Shown here: one piece after another, positions 6,902-14,184 of the stretch
Position numbering within the stretch: the stretch's first letter is position 1
How the letters are laid out: every line of letters starts with the position of its first letter
From: an uncultured Collinsella sp.
GTDB lineage: Bacteria; Actinomycetota; Coriobacteriia; Coriobacteriales; Coriobacteriaceae
Direction: 5' to 3'
NCBI GenBank assembly: GCA_900544865.1
Contig: UQXA01000046.1
Coordinates: 1-14,297 of the forward strand
DNA length: 14,297 nt
The notes under the pieces: generated by a model
Told to the model about the DNA's origin: nothing
Database searches by the model: none
The model's input: only the letters and a program-made list of their open reading frames with translations
Program-made: the position numbers and the translations under genes

Positions 6902-8521
6902 ATGTTCTGTCCCAACTGTGGATTTGAGCTTGATGGCGATTTGCGATACTGCACCGAGTGCGGCTATGCACTCGAAGATGCAAAGGCGGTGCTGAACTCT
7001 GTCAGCAACGAAGTGGCAGAAGAACCTTCCGTTATCAATGAGGCTGCGGAAGAGATTTTCGCTAGCGACGAAACGGAGAAGGAGCCTTTCGCCGGTGCCG
7101 AGGCGGGGGAGGAAAAGTCGCCCGTGGAGAGCGAGCCCGTAGCGGACGAAGAAGACGACCAGCCTAAAGACGACGTGTCGTCCGGTGCAACGCCTTCGAT
7201 TCCAGCCGTGCGTGCCGACCGACCAAAACTGAGCAATCCGGTCGCCAAGCCCGTCGCGGCGCCAGCCCCTGCTCCTGCGGCGAATGCATCCGCACAGAAA
7301 AAGGAGCCCAAGGCGCTCTATATCGTTGGTGTCGTCGTTGGCCTGGCAGTCATTGCCATCTTTAGCTACCTGCTGTTCTTTAGCAAGTCCGGCGGCGACG
7401 TTGCCCATTACGGCCAGGACAAGGCCATCGTGGTGGTCCAAGAATCCAAGATCACCCCGACCGACGCAAAGGGCGAGAAACTCAAGAAGTACTCGGTGAC
7501 CCTGAACGGCGACAACGGCTACAGCACCAACGCTGAGGTTAAGGGTGACGAGGGCTTCACGGTAAGCCAGTTTCCCGATGTTAAACCGGGAAAATATACC
7601 CTCACCGTTAAGGACTCCAAGTCAAAAGTCGAGTGGAGTATTCCCGTCAAAGTCGTCGATAACTCTAAATCCGCTGATGCCGTAAAAGAGGTTTCCCTCG
7701 AGGTGCCTAAGGCCAACGAGGCCGATACAAAGACAGGCGAAGGCGACAAGAAGGATGGAGGCACCGCTGCGGACAATACCGCTACGCATGCCGCTTACAA
7801 GCAAAAGTGCCAGGAATACCTCGCGTGCTATGGAGAGCCGCAAATTGCTGAGGTGACTGATTCTGTCTATGCGATGCGAGGGCTTTGTCTTGTCGACCTC
7901 GTTGATTTTGATCAGGATGGCCAGCCTGAGCTCTTGACCGTTGTGAACGGTATGAGCGATGCCGAACTAAAGAGTGCCTGGAATGGAGATATGGAGGGAC
8001 TTCAGAAGTCCTACACCGTAGAGGTTTGGTCGTCAGCTGATGGTGGCATCAAGAGGCTTTACAGTCAAAATTGGCTTGATAACAGCAACGGAGGAACGAT
8101 GTTTCTTCCGCTGATTAAAGCGGATGACGACAGCATCCTCGTAAGCCAAAGAACATATGAGATGAGCAATGCTATTACGGCATTGCTTGCTGGAAGGCAG
8201 GTTTTGGCCGGGGACAATACTTCGGTATATGGCAAGAAAAGCGATGCTTTTTCGCTTGTAAGCAACTACGAGTCCTGGGGAGTTGCGCCGAGCGAGGGCA
8301 ATGGCTACGAATACTATTGTGCGTCGGAGGGCAAGGAAATTTCCGAGACGGACTATAATGCCCTATATCAGCAATTTGGCTATGGGCACAATTACCGGAC
8401 ATATTATTTCCTTGATTTTTCAACCTCAGGTTACGGCACTATTTCGGGGGAATCCCACGTCGATCCCAATCAAGTTGCGGAAGTCACCAAAGATACGCTC
8501 AAAAAGGTGGGAATCGAATAA
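6902..8521 (+). CDS. Zinc-ribbon, single-pass membrane protein with EF-hand-like loop
   Basis: The 539-residue protein begins with a zinc ribbon (Cys3, Cys6, Cys17, Cys20). An acidic then Pro/Ala-rich linker (about 25-135) leads to one membrane helix (about 138-160). Residues about 175-252 look like a small beta-sandwich (SQFPDVKPGKYTLTVKD at 222-238). A Lys/Asp/Gly-rich spacer (255-292) and a C-terminal domain (about 297-539) follow. That domain contains DLVDFDQDGQPELL (332-345), an acidic loop resembling the calcium loops of EF-hand/dockerin or VCBS-type repeats. AAGGAGG at 6889-6895, inside the last codons of the preceding gene, is its ribosome binding site. The 1-nt gap indicates translational coupling. 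By topology the C-terminal part should lie outside the membrane. Function is unknown. Confidence 0.85.
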   Translation: MFCPNCGFELDGDLRYCTECGYALEDAKAVLNSVSNEVAEEPSVINEAAEEIFASDETEKEPFAGAEAGEEKSPVESEPVADEEDDQPKDDVSSGATPSIPAVRADRPKLSNPVAKPVAAPAPAPAANASAQKKEPKALYIVGVVVGLAVIAIFSYLLFFSKSGGDVAHYGQDKAIVVVQESKITPTDAKGEKLKKYSVTLNGDNGYSTNAEVKGDEGFTVSQFPDVKPGKYTLTVKDSKSKVEWSIPVKVVDNSKSADAVKEVSLEVPKANEADTKTGEGDKKDGGTAADNTATHAAYKQKCQEYLACYGEPQIAEVTDSVYAMRGLCLVDLVDFDQDGQPELLTVVNGMSDAELKSAWNGDMEGLQKSYTVEVWSSADGGIKRLYSQNWLDNSNGGTMFLPLIKADDDSILVSQRTYEMSNAITALLAGRQVLAGDNTSVYGKKSDAFSLVSNYESWGVAPSEGNGYEYYCASEGKEISETDYNALYQQFGYGHNYRTYYFLDFSTSGYGTISGESHVDPNQVAEVTKDTLKKVGIE

Positions 8522-8526
8522 AAACT

Positions 8527-8562
8527 GAAAGGGGCTTGGAAAACTGTTTCCAAGCCCCTTTC
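8527..8562. terminator. Bidirectional intrinsic terminator between convergent genes
   Basis: GAAAGGGGCTTGGAAA (8527-8542) pairs perfectly over 16 bp with TTTCCAAGCCCCTTTC (8547-8562) around an ACTG loop. On the plus strand TTTCTTA follows. On the minus strand the stem is followed by AGTTTTTATT. It therefore ends both the zinc-ribbon operon (stop at 8521) and the minus-strand ATPase gene, whose stop codon at 8563-8565 touches the stem. Confidence 0.93.
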
Positions 8563-9945
8563 TTATAGTAGTTGCTCGAGTCCAACAAGCCTCGCGCTGC
8601 TTGCTTGAGCCGCTCTATTTTGACACGCTTCGCTAAATCCACCCTTGCTAAACAAGTAATACTGTTTGATCGGCCGGCCCAGTAGCGCACTGCGCCGCTC
8701 GAGCGTTTCAAGAACGTCGGTATCTACGGGCTCGTTTCTCCATTTGCACTCGCCAACGACGAACTCGCCATCGGCATCCTCTAATACAATGTCAATCTCT
8801 TCTTGGTGACGCGTTGCCGGGTTAGTACCCCACCAAGAGCCGATTGCCTTGGGCAGTACATCCAGCTCGCCCTCAACGACCTGTCGTATCAACCACTGGC
8901 GGCATACCTCTTCAAATGTGGGGCCCACGAAGGTAGACAAATCGCGCTTGACGATACGCGCGGCAACAGCGGCTCCGAGCCCCTCTTCAATTGTTCCCGT
9001 GTACTGCGGAACAAATCGATACCAAAACCTGAACAGGTTATCGCAGATTCGATAGACCACCTGACGTTTTGTTGCTTTGGCAACGGGCGTGACGCGTTCA
9101 ACGATTCGCAGATCAATCAATGCGTCGAGTAATCGCGCGACTTGTGGCGTTGCGAGTCGGGTGACATCGGCGATTTCCTTGGGACGTACACAGCCGTTAG
9201 CGATGGCGGCTATGACGCCATTGTAGATAGCCGGGCTTCGGACTTCCTGCAACAGATAGTTCTGGGGCTCGGCGTACAGAAACGCATCTTGGCGCAACAG
9301 AGCGTGCTCAAGGTTCCATTGCGTGGAGCGCGTGCTATCAAGCTGCGATAAATAGAGCGGCATGCCGCCGACAACGGAATACAGCTCGATAATTCTCTCG
9401 ATGGGTGCATCGGGAAGCATTTGCGCTACATCGAAAACGACAAAGGGGTCGATGCGCAACTGCATGGTGCGGCGCCCATAGAGAGGACTTTGGTGTCCTA
9501 GCACCTGGTGTTCCATAAAACTCATGGACGATCCGCAGAGCACCAAGAACAGGTTGCTCTTGTCTTTGTGTCGGTCGATAAGCGTTTGCAGACACGACGA
9601 CACGCCCGGGTCGCTCTCGGCGAGGTAAGGATACTCGTCAATGACCAGAATGACTTGCTCCGCTTTGGCGCGTTCAAAGACGGACTCGAGTGCAACCTGG
9701 ATGGAAGGGAATGCTGCTCCTGCGGCACTATTACCAAGCATCTCGCGGCTGAGCAGCGCAAGGTTCTCGCTTGCAACGGTTTGCTGCCCGGTAAAGAAGA
9801 TCACACTGGGCTTATCCTGCGTAAAAGCGCGAAGCAGGCTTGTTTTGCCCACGCGGCGCCTTCCGTAGACTACGGCAAACTGGAAGGAACCCTTTTGATA
9901 AGCGGTTTCTAGGGACTCAAGCTCACTCTGGCGTCCGACAAACAT
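8563..9945 (-). CDS. AAA-type ATPase with DUF234 C-terminal domain
   Basis: The 460-residue protein opens with FVGRQSELE. It has a Walker A motif GRRRVGKTS (28-36), a Walker B motif VILVIDEYPYL (98-108) and a sensor-like LFLVLCGSS (132-140), which together match the archaeal-type AAA ATPase family (COG1672-like). A winged-helix-like stretch (about 252-300) follows, then a DUF234-type domain from about 304 (NLFRFWYRFV, FEEVCRQWL). The C-terminus contains EEIDIV (382-387) and VGECKW (397-402), a pattern compatible with the E/D...ExK core of PD-(D/E)XK nuclease folds. Whether it cuts DNA is unknown. The start has GAGG upstream. The gene has its own promoter region with a long inverted repeat and converges on the zinc-ribbon operon. 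The family is often single-gene and its cellular role is not established. Confidence 0.9.
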   Translation of the reverse strand: MFVGRQSELESLETAYQKGSFQFAVVYGRRRVGKTSLLRAFTQDKPSVIFFTGQQTVASENLALLSREMLGNSAAGAAFPSIQVALESVFERAKAEQVILVIDEYPYLAESDPGVSSCLQTLIDRHKDKSNLFLVLCGSSMSFMEHQVLGHQSPLYGRRTMQLRIDPFVVFDVAQMLPDAPIERIIELYSVVGGMPLYLSQLDSTRSTQWNLEHALLRQDAFLYAEPQNYLLQEVRSPAIYNGVIAAIANGCVRPKEIADVTRLATPQVARLLDALIDLRIVERVTPVAKATKRQVVYRICDNLFRFWYRFVPQYTGTIEEGLGAAVAARIVKRDLSTFVGPTFEEVCRQWLIRQVVEGELDVLPKAIGSWWGTNPATRHQEEIDIVLEDADGEFVVGECKWRNEPVDTDVLETLERRSALLGRPIKQYYLFSKGGFSEACQNRAAQASSARLVGLEQLL

Positions 9946-9955
9946 GGCATGCCTC

Positions 9956-10005
9956 GCTCATATGCGTGTTACTAACATATATAGTACTAACACGTATGTG
10001 AGCAA
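9956..10005 (-). promoter_or_regulatory. Promoter and operator-like inverted repeat upstream of the ATPase
   Basis: GCTCATATGCGTGTTA (9956-9971) is complementary to TAACACGTATGTGAGC (9988-10003) except for two G-T pairs, a 16-bp dyad around a 16-nt AT-rich centre. TACTAACA occurs twice in direct orientation (9970-9977 and 9985-9992), 15 bp apart. On the minus strand TTGCTC (10005-10000) and TATATA (9983-9978), spaced 16 nt, form a plausible promoter lying within the dyad. This is the layout of a repressor- or autoregulator-controlled promoter. Confidence 0.6.
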
Positions 10006-10040
10006 TTTTCCAGTCGGACGGAGAAGAAATGACAGGGCTT

Positions 10041-11399
10041 CTACTTAACGAGTCGCTTGAGCTTGGCGAAGTCCTGAATCTGCTTTTTGCGCTTGGCGTT
10101 GAGGAGGTTGTTGAGGTCGAGCTTCTCAATGGTGCAACGTTTGAGTAGCTCGGAGCTGTCAAAGCCGTTTGACTCAATGTCTTCATCCAGATCGTGCTTG
10201 AGCTTGGTCCATTTATTGAGCTGCGAGCGTACGTAGGCCGCGGGACGTTCTATCTCGTTGGCGATGTCGCGTACGCTGGCGCCCGTTCCAAACAACTCGC
10301 GTATCTTTGCCGTCTCCTTGCGCGTGCGCTCGTTTTTGGCATCGGTCTTGCATCGATCGCTGCAGTAGTGCCGTTTGACGCCTCGATGTCCGGCAAGTGA
10401 GTAGGCGCGTCCACACTGCTCGCAATAGCCAATTTTGACGGTGCTCAGCTTGCGCGAAAAATCAAACCAGAGCCACGAGAGATAGCTGTCAAAGGAAAGG
10501 AACCCTGTGGACTCGTTGCCCTGGAACACATCCACGTGCGCGCCCGAGAGATGCGAGATCACGAGCGCCTGCACCAAAGCGGTGAGCGCATCGCGGTCAT
10601 CGTCGTCAAGTTCTTCGCGGCGCTCCGTGATATCTGCTTGAGGGTCGATTACATAGAAGCTCTCCTCGCTATTGTTGACCTTGAGTCGTGCTGAAATCTC
10701 CAAGCTGGAGTCTTCGTCCATGTAGAACATCGCCTGCAAAACACTGAAGTCATTGGCGGTGAGCTCGTGTTCAAAAGAGAGCACGTTGAGTGCAACGAGG
10801 GATTCTTCCTCGTCGATCATAAACATAAAGGCGTAGAAATATCCCGCATCGGATTCGATTTTGCGCACGATGGGCAGGCTTTTGAATGAGTTGGTATAAT
10901 CTCCGCCCGCCCTCAGGATAGTGGTGTAGATCTTGAAGGATGACCCGTTTGCCGCGCAGGTTACCACTGATTTCTCGATTCTTTCCAATGCGGAGACCTT
11001 TGCGATGGTGCAGCTCCCGTTGAGGTATTCCTGGATGCGCATGGCAATAAGTGCTGCCATCGCGGCATTGGCCCAATCGCGTACGGATTCTATTGCGTGC
11101 TTGCCAAAAAGCGGCCCGGTCTGTTCGGCGTAGTCAAGTACGTTAAAGAGGCTTGCGCGGAAGGGCTGCTCTTTAACGGCGGTGGGTTCGATGCATGATG
11201 CCAGCCTGATCAGATCGGCATGGCGCTCGCTGTGTGCGGGCCCTTCGTTGCTTTTGCTGCCGGCCAGCTCGGTGGGCATGTAGAGTTCAAAGACAAGCTG
11301 GGCCTCGCCAACGGGCCTATTGGGTTCGTTCTCTATGAGGTTGACTTTCTTAAACGGAATCGAACCTTCAACGGTGCGTGTTTGGGAGAACTCAAACAT
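10041..11399 (-). CDS. Cys4 zinc-finger / helix-turn-helix protein of unknown family
   Basis: I do not recognise a named family for this 452-residue protein. Residues 1-320 form a soluble, non-membrane region of mixed character. A Cys4 finger follows: Cys326 and Cys329 in CEQCGRAY, then Cys346 and Cys350 in HYCSDRC, reminiscent of CGNR or DUF6076-type C-terminal fingers. Next come a basic stretch and a resolvase-like helix-turn-helix, FGTGASVRDIANEIERP (370-386), continuing to about residue 397. The C-terminus is very Lys-rich (421-452). DNA or RNA binding is therefore likely, with the N-terminal part acting as a sensor or regulatory region; this is inference. AGGGG lies about 7 nt before the start codon. 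The gene is 95 nt upstream of the ATPase on the same strand and divergent from the third zinc-ribbon gene, so it is a candidate regulator of either. Confidence 0.8.
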   Translation of the reverse strand: MFEFSQTRTVEGSIPFKKVNLIENEPNRPVGEAQLVFELYMPTELAGSKSNEGPAHSERHADLIRLASCIEPTAVKEQPFRASLFNVLDYAEQTGPLFGKHAIESVRDWANAAMAALIAMRIQEYLNGSCTIAKVSALERIEKSVVTCAANGSSFKIYTTILRAGGDYTNSFKSLPIVRKIESDAGYFYAFMFMIDEEESLVALNVLSFEHELTANDFSVLQAMFYMDEDSSLEISARLKVNNSEESFYVIDPQADITERREELDDDDRDALTALVQALVISHLSGAHVDVFQGNESTGFLSFDSYLSWLWFDFSRKLSTVKIGYCEQCGRAYSLAGHRGVKRHYCSDRCKTDAKNERTRKETAKIRELFGTGASVRDIANEIERPAAYVRSQLNKWTKLKHDLDEDIESNGFDSSELLKRCTIEKLDLNNLLNAKRKKQIQDFAKLKRLVK

Positions 11400-11538
11400 T
11401 GTTACCCCTGTCTCTAGCTGCAGGTTTAATAGCGTAGCACGTTTAGGAAAATTACCCGGTCAAAATCTCTATATCGGATAAACGACAAATCGTATCTTGT
11501 GATCATCAAGAAAAGGGGTAACGAGAAAGGACCCGATC
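11400..11538. promoter_or_regulatory. Divergent regulatory region between the zinc-finger protein and third zinc-ribbon gene
   Basis: This 139-nt AT-richer spacer must hold the promoters of both flanking genes. GTTACCCC (11401-11408) and its exact complement GGGGTAAC (11515-11522) sit at the two ends; the first is part of the minus-strand ribosome binding region. ACGA-CAAA-TCGT (11482-11493) and CTTGTGATCATCAAG (11497-11511, containing TGATCA) are small dyads that could be operators. No clear -35/-10 pair stands out on either strand. Confidence 0.35.
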
Positions 11539-12156
11539 ATGCATTGCAAACAGTGTGGAGCAGAGATTAACGACGGCGCCAAGTTCTGTGGCGTGTGCGG
11601 AACGCCTACGGTCGCGGCTGCGGCCAGCACGGCGGGAGATGCGATTTACGTTGAGGCCCGGCCGATTAAGAGCCAGTCTGTCGAGACTCAGTTTCAAGCG
11701 GCGGAGGATGCAGAGGCCGCTGCTTGCCTGCAAGATTCACTTCGCGAGTCCATCGGGTCCCTTACGCGAGCGTCGGTGATTTCGTTGCTCTATGTGCTCT
11801 TTTTCAATTACGTGCTGGGAGGGGGCTCGCTGGGGCTCGACTATATGATTCTGCTGGCGCTGCTTCTGATTGGTCCCTGGAAGGCGATTATCTCGCTGTA
11901 CCGCAGCGGTGTAAGGCTTCCCTTTGTCTATGGTGGCGGCATTATCGGTATCACGATTATGTTAATCGAACTTGTGGTTCTCGTGGGCCTTCCTGTCGTT
12001 GTTCTGATGCTTTTTTACTGGTTGGGCAGCGTGATTCACGGAGCGGTTCCGGTTGTTCCCGAATTAGCCCCGATGACGATGGTGGCACTTTGGCCTATCG
12101 TCTCGGTTGCCAACATCATCTTCAAGGTAATCAAGCTGCACATGGCTCGCGCCTAG
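11539..12156 (+). CDS. Small zinc-ribbon polytopic membrane protein
   Basis: The 205-residue protein begins with the same zinc ribbon as its neighbours (Cys3, Cys6, Cys17, Cys20; MHCKQCGAEINDGAKFCGVC). A soluble linker (22-77) follows, then about four hydrophobic segments (78-94, 101-120, 131-162 and 178-197), with a short basic C-terminus. Unlike the other three zinc-ribbon proteins it has no large outer domain and is mostly membrane-embedded. GAGAAAGGA lies 7 nt before the ATG. It is transcribed away from the zinc-finger/HTH gene and is followed by the fourth zinc-ribbon gene after 149 nt with a possible weak terminator. No transport or enzyme motif is visible and the function is unknown. 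Confidence 0.8.
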   Translation: MHCKQCGAEINDGAKFCGVCGTPTVAAAASTAGDAIYVEARPIKSQSVETQFQAAEDAEAAACLQDSLRESIGSLTRASVISLLYVLFFNYVLGGGSLGLDYMILLALLLIGPWKAIISLYRSGVRLPFVYGGGIIGITIMLIELVVLVGLPVVVLMLFYWLGSVIHGAVPVVPELAPMTMVALWPIVSVANIIFKVIKLHMARA

Positions 12157-12210
12157 CAAGTAGCCCGTCGCATGCCTTCCGCGTGGGGTCAGGCGAATTT
12201 GAAAGGTGAA

Positions 12211-12252
12211 AGAAAAGGTTTACAGTCGAGCAAATTGTCCTGGGCCTTTTCT
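12211..12252 (+). terminator. Possible weak terminator between zinc-ribbon genes
   Basis: AGAAAAGG (12211-12218) is exactly complementary to CCTTTTCT (12245-12252), with a 26-nt interior that can form a few further pairs (ACAG/CTG). CTGTTTG follows. The long loop and AT-rich stem make it a weak candidate, and partial read-through into the next gene is possible. Confidence 0.3.
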
Positions 12253-12305
12253 GTTTGCAGGCTGTGGGCTATCGTTTCGATATGCTGAAGTTCTAGGGGG
12301 GATAT

Positions 12306-13799
12306 ATGTACTGCGCAAGCTGCGGGGCAAAGATCAAAGACGGGGCGCGATACTGTTCCGCATGCGGAAAACCGTTGGATGTGGATGATGCGCCGGCGAA
12401 TGCTCAGCAGCCGCTTCCTTCAGGTACACCAAAGGCGCCTGCTGATAGAAAAGCGACGAGCGATCCTGCTGCATCTCGCGCAGAGAGCGCTTCTCCGGCG
12501 CCCTCTGAGCATATGTCCTTTGCGGCCTTTATGATGCAGCGTCGGCAGATCGGCCGTTTTGCCGTGCCTACGTTTGTCACCATTCTTGCAGCAATCATCT
12601 TTACCGCTGGTGTCGCCTACGCACTGGTCAAAGCTTACGAGGCCTTTGTGCTGCCTCAGCTGCAGCAGCAGGAACAGCCGGCTGCAGTCGAGAATAAGTC
12701 GTCTAAAAAGAAGGTCGCGGCAGCTAACAAGAAAGCGCACGAGGCCTACGAGGGCGTGGTTGCGCGTTACGAGGACTTTGTGAGCTATTGCGAGCAGAAG
12801 GGAGCTGGTACTGCCAACTACGACGACTGGGCTCTGGGGCGCGGCGATGATTCTGGGCTGGGGCAGATATTCGTTTATGACAGCCAGAATGCTCCCGGCT
12901 TTTTAAACTACTACTATGCTTTCGATGATTTGAACGGTGACGGAATTGACGAGCTGCTTATTGGGTCTGTCGATGCGCAGAACGATATTTCGGCGATTGT
13001 AGGTGCCTACTGCTTTGTTGATGGAAAGGCCGTTTCGGTTATGCCTTCGTCAGAGATGGTAGAAGGCTCCAGCAATATGACGAATCGGTATGACGGTTTT
13101 ATTGCTCAGGGTGAGAGCCAAGTCATTACTGTCTGCAAGGACGGCATCGTTAAATTTACTTGTAGACAGGATTGTAACCAGGCAGATTTCTATATTTCGC
13201 TTACTGCAAAGGGTCCTGAGGTCGTAGACGCGGTGCAAATTCAAAATAAGGAATTCGATAGACAGAATGGCGCCTACTTGGTGAGGACTGTCGAGGATGG
13301 TGGCAAACCACAGGAGACGATGGTCCAGGGGCGTGAAGAAGCGTGTAAAATTCTTGACGAGATTGCCGGGGAGCATCCGGAGGCCGACATTGAAAAGCCG
13401 TCTGCAAGCAGCGATATGTGGAAGGCATTCAAAGGAGCGGAGCCTTCGGAGAGCTCTTTGAAGGACGGCTCTGGCACTGCAGACGATCGAACTGGCGCAT
13501 CTCAAGCACCATCTGAAGCGGCATCCGATAGCGGCGACGATGGGGAGGCCGCTGCGGGCGACGATGGTGTGATCGCCGACATGGATGCGTTCATTGCAAA
13601 CGCCAAGCGCGAGTTGATTGTGCCAGATGACGCCTCTATTACGTACAAGGTCGCTGATAGGCCAAGCTATTGGGAGGGGGCGGCAACGTACGTTTGGTAC
13701 GTCGAGTTTTATAAAGACGGAAAGGTCGTAGCGTCTGCGGAATGCGGCTCTGAAGGGTATCCGTGCCGGTCGATTATGGCCTATCACGAGAGCGAGTAA
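12306..13799 (+). CDS. Zinc-ribbon, single-pass membrane protein with EF-hand-like loop
   Basis: The 497-residue protein has an N-terminal zinc ribbon (Cys3, Cys6, Cys17, Cys20), a Pro/Ala/Ser linker (25-68) and one membrane helix (about 87-109). The helix is flanked by FMMQRRQIG (75-83) and PQLQQQ (117-122). A short Lys-rich stretch (133-143) leads into a presumed extracellular region. This contains YYYAFDDLNGDGIDELLIG (202-220), an acidic loop like that of the second zinc-ribbon protein. A long acidic low-complexity linker (about 365-422) then precedes a small C-terminal domain (425-497) with TYVWYVEFYKDGKVVASAEC. AGGGGGG ends about 4 nt before the ATG. A possible promoter is TTGCAG near 12255 with GATATG about 18 nt later. 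Function is unknown; architecture and the flanking membrane motif tie it to the protein at 5683-6900. Confidence 0.85.
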   Translation: MYCASCGAKIKDGARYCSACGKPLDVDDAPANAQQPLPSGTPKAPADRKATSDPAASRAESASPAPSEHMSFAAFMMQRRQIGRFAVPTFVTILAAIIFTAGVAYALVKAYEAFVLPQLQQQEQPAAVENKSSKKKVAAANKKAHEAYEGVVARYEDFVSYCEQKGAGTANYDDWALGRGDDSGLGQIFVYDSQNAPGFLNYYYAFDDLNGDGIDELLIGSVDAQNDISAIVGAYCFVDGKAVSVMPSSEMVEGSSNMTNRYDGFIAQGESQVITVCKDGIVKFTCRQDCNQADFYISLTAKGPEVVDAVQIQNKEFDRQNGAYLVRTVEDGGKPQETMVQGREEACKILDEIAGEHPEADIEKPSASSDMWKAFKGAEPSESSLKDGSGTADDRTGASQAPSEAASDSGDDGEAAAGDDGVIADMDAFIANAKRELIVPDDASITYKVADRPSYWEGAATYVWYVEFYKDGKVVASAECGSEGYPCRSIMAYHESE

Positions 13800-13897
13800 C
13801 TTTAGCCGAGGCATTTTGGCATTACGGCGTGCGCGGCTCCTATACCTTTCCCCTTGTTCCATCCGACGAGTTTAGTTACAGCTAAAACGGCCGTTAC

Positions 13898-13987
13898 GAA
13901 GAGCTGACCGAGAGTCCGAAGACACTCGCCCGCTAAGCGGGTATGCCCCAAAAGGGTATCTGGGGTTCGAACCCTCCCGGTTCTTCG
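13898..13987 (+). tRNA. tRNA-Ser(GCT), apparently degenerate
   Basis: The acceptor stem GAAGAGC/GTTCTTC (one G-T pair) ends in discriminator G13987. The anticodon arm CTCGC-CCGCTAA-GCGGG places GCT at 13932-13934. A long variable arm (ATGCCC-CAAAA-GGGTAT) and the T-loop TTCGAAC are all typical of serine tRNA. Departures from the consensus are serious. Two of three D-stem pairs are lost (10-25 as A-C, 11-24 as C-A). G19 is T. The T-stem has one mismatch and one wobble, two unpaired bases precede the 3' acceptor strand, and TCA follows instead of CCA. It could be a decayed copy or a divergent but charged tRNA. Confidence 0.5.
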
Positions 13988-13990
13988 TCA

Positions 13991-14184
13991 GTTGACCAAA
14001 GGTGCGACATTATTACCGCTCGCCGGCGGGTGACTAAATGCGATGACTTGAGGGCTATAATTAACCGAGCTAAGTTGGGGGATAGATTGAGACGCACGGG
14101 CTTTCGATGCGCCTGTCGGCTCGGCATTTCGCAATTCATTAGACACGCGGAGCGCGTGGTTTGGGATTAACGAAAGGAATCAGC
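13991..14184. promoter_or_regulatory. Promoter and leader of the last gene
   Basis: TATAAT at 14056-14061 matches the -10 consensus exactly; the -35 region (TGACTA near 14031) is poor and spaced too far. Transcription from it would give a leader of about 117 nt before the ATG at 14185. The leader contains a 6-bp hairpin, CACGCG-GAG-CGCGTG (14144-14158), about 13 nt before the GAAAGGA ribosome binding site. Confidence 0.45.

Noticed and set aside
12206..12388. Plus-strand 60-codon frame before the fourth zinc-ribbon gene
   Set aside because: It overlaps the start of that gene in another frame and spans the candidate terminator and promoter; its content is an artefact of the neighbouring gene.
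13943..14170. Plus-strand frame of 75 codons after the fourth zinc-ribbon gene
   Set aside because: It begins inside the tRNA-like structure and crosses the consensus -10 element; no ribosome binding site.
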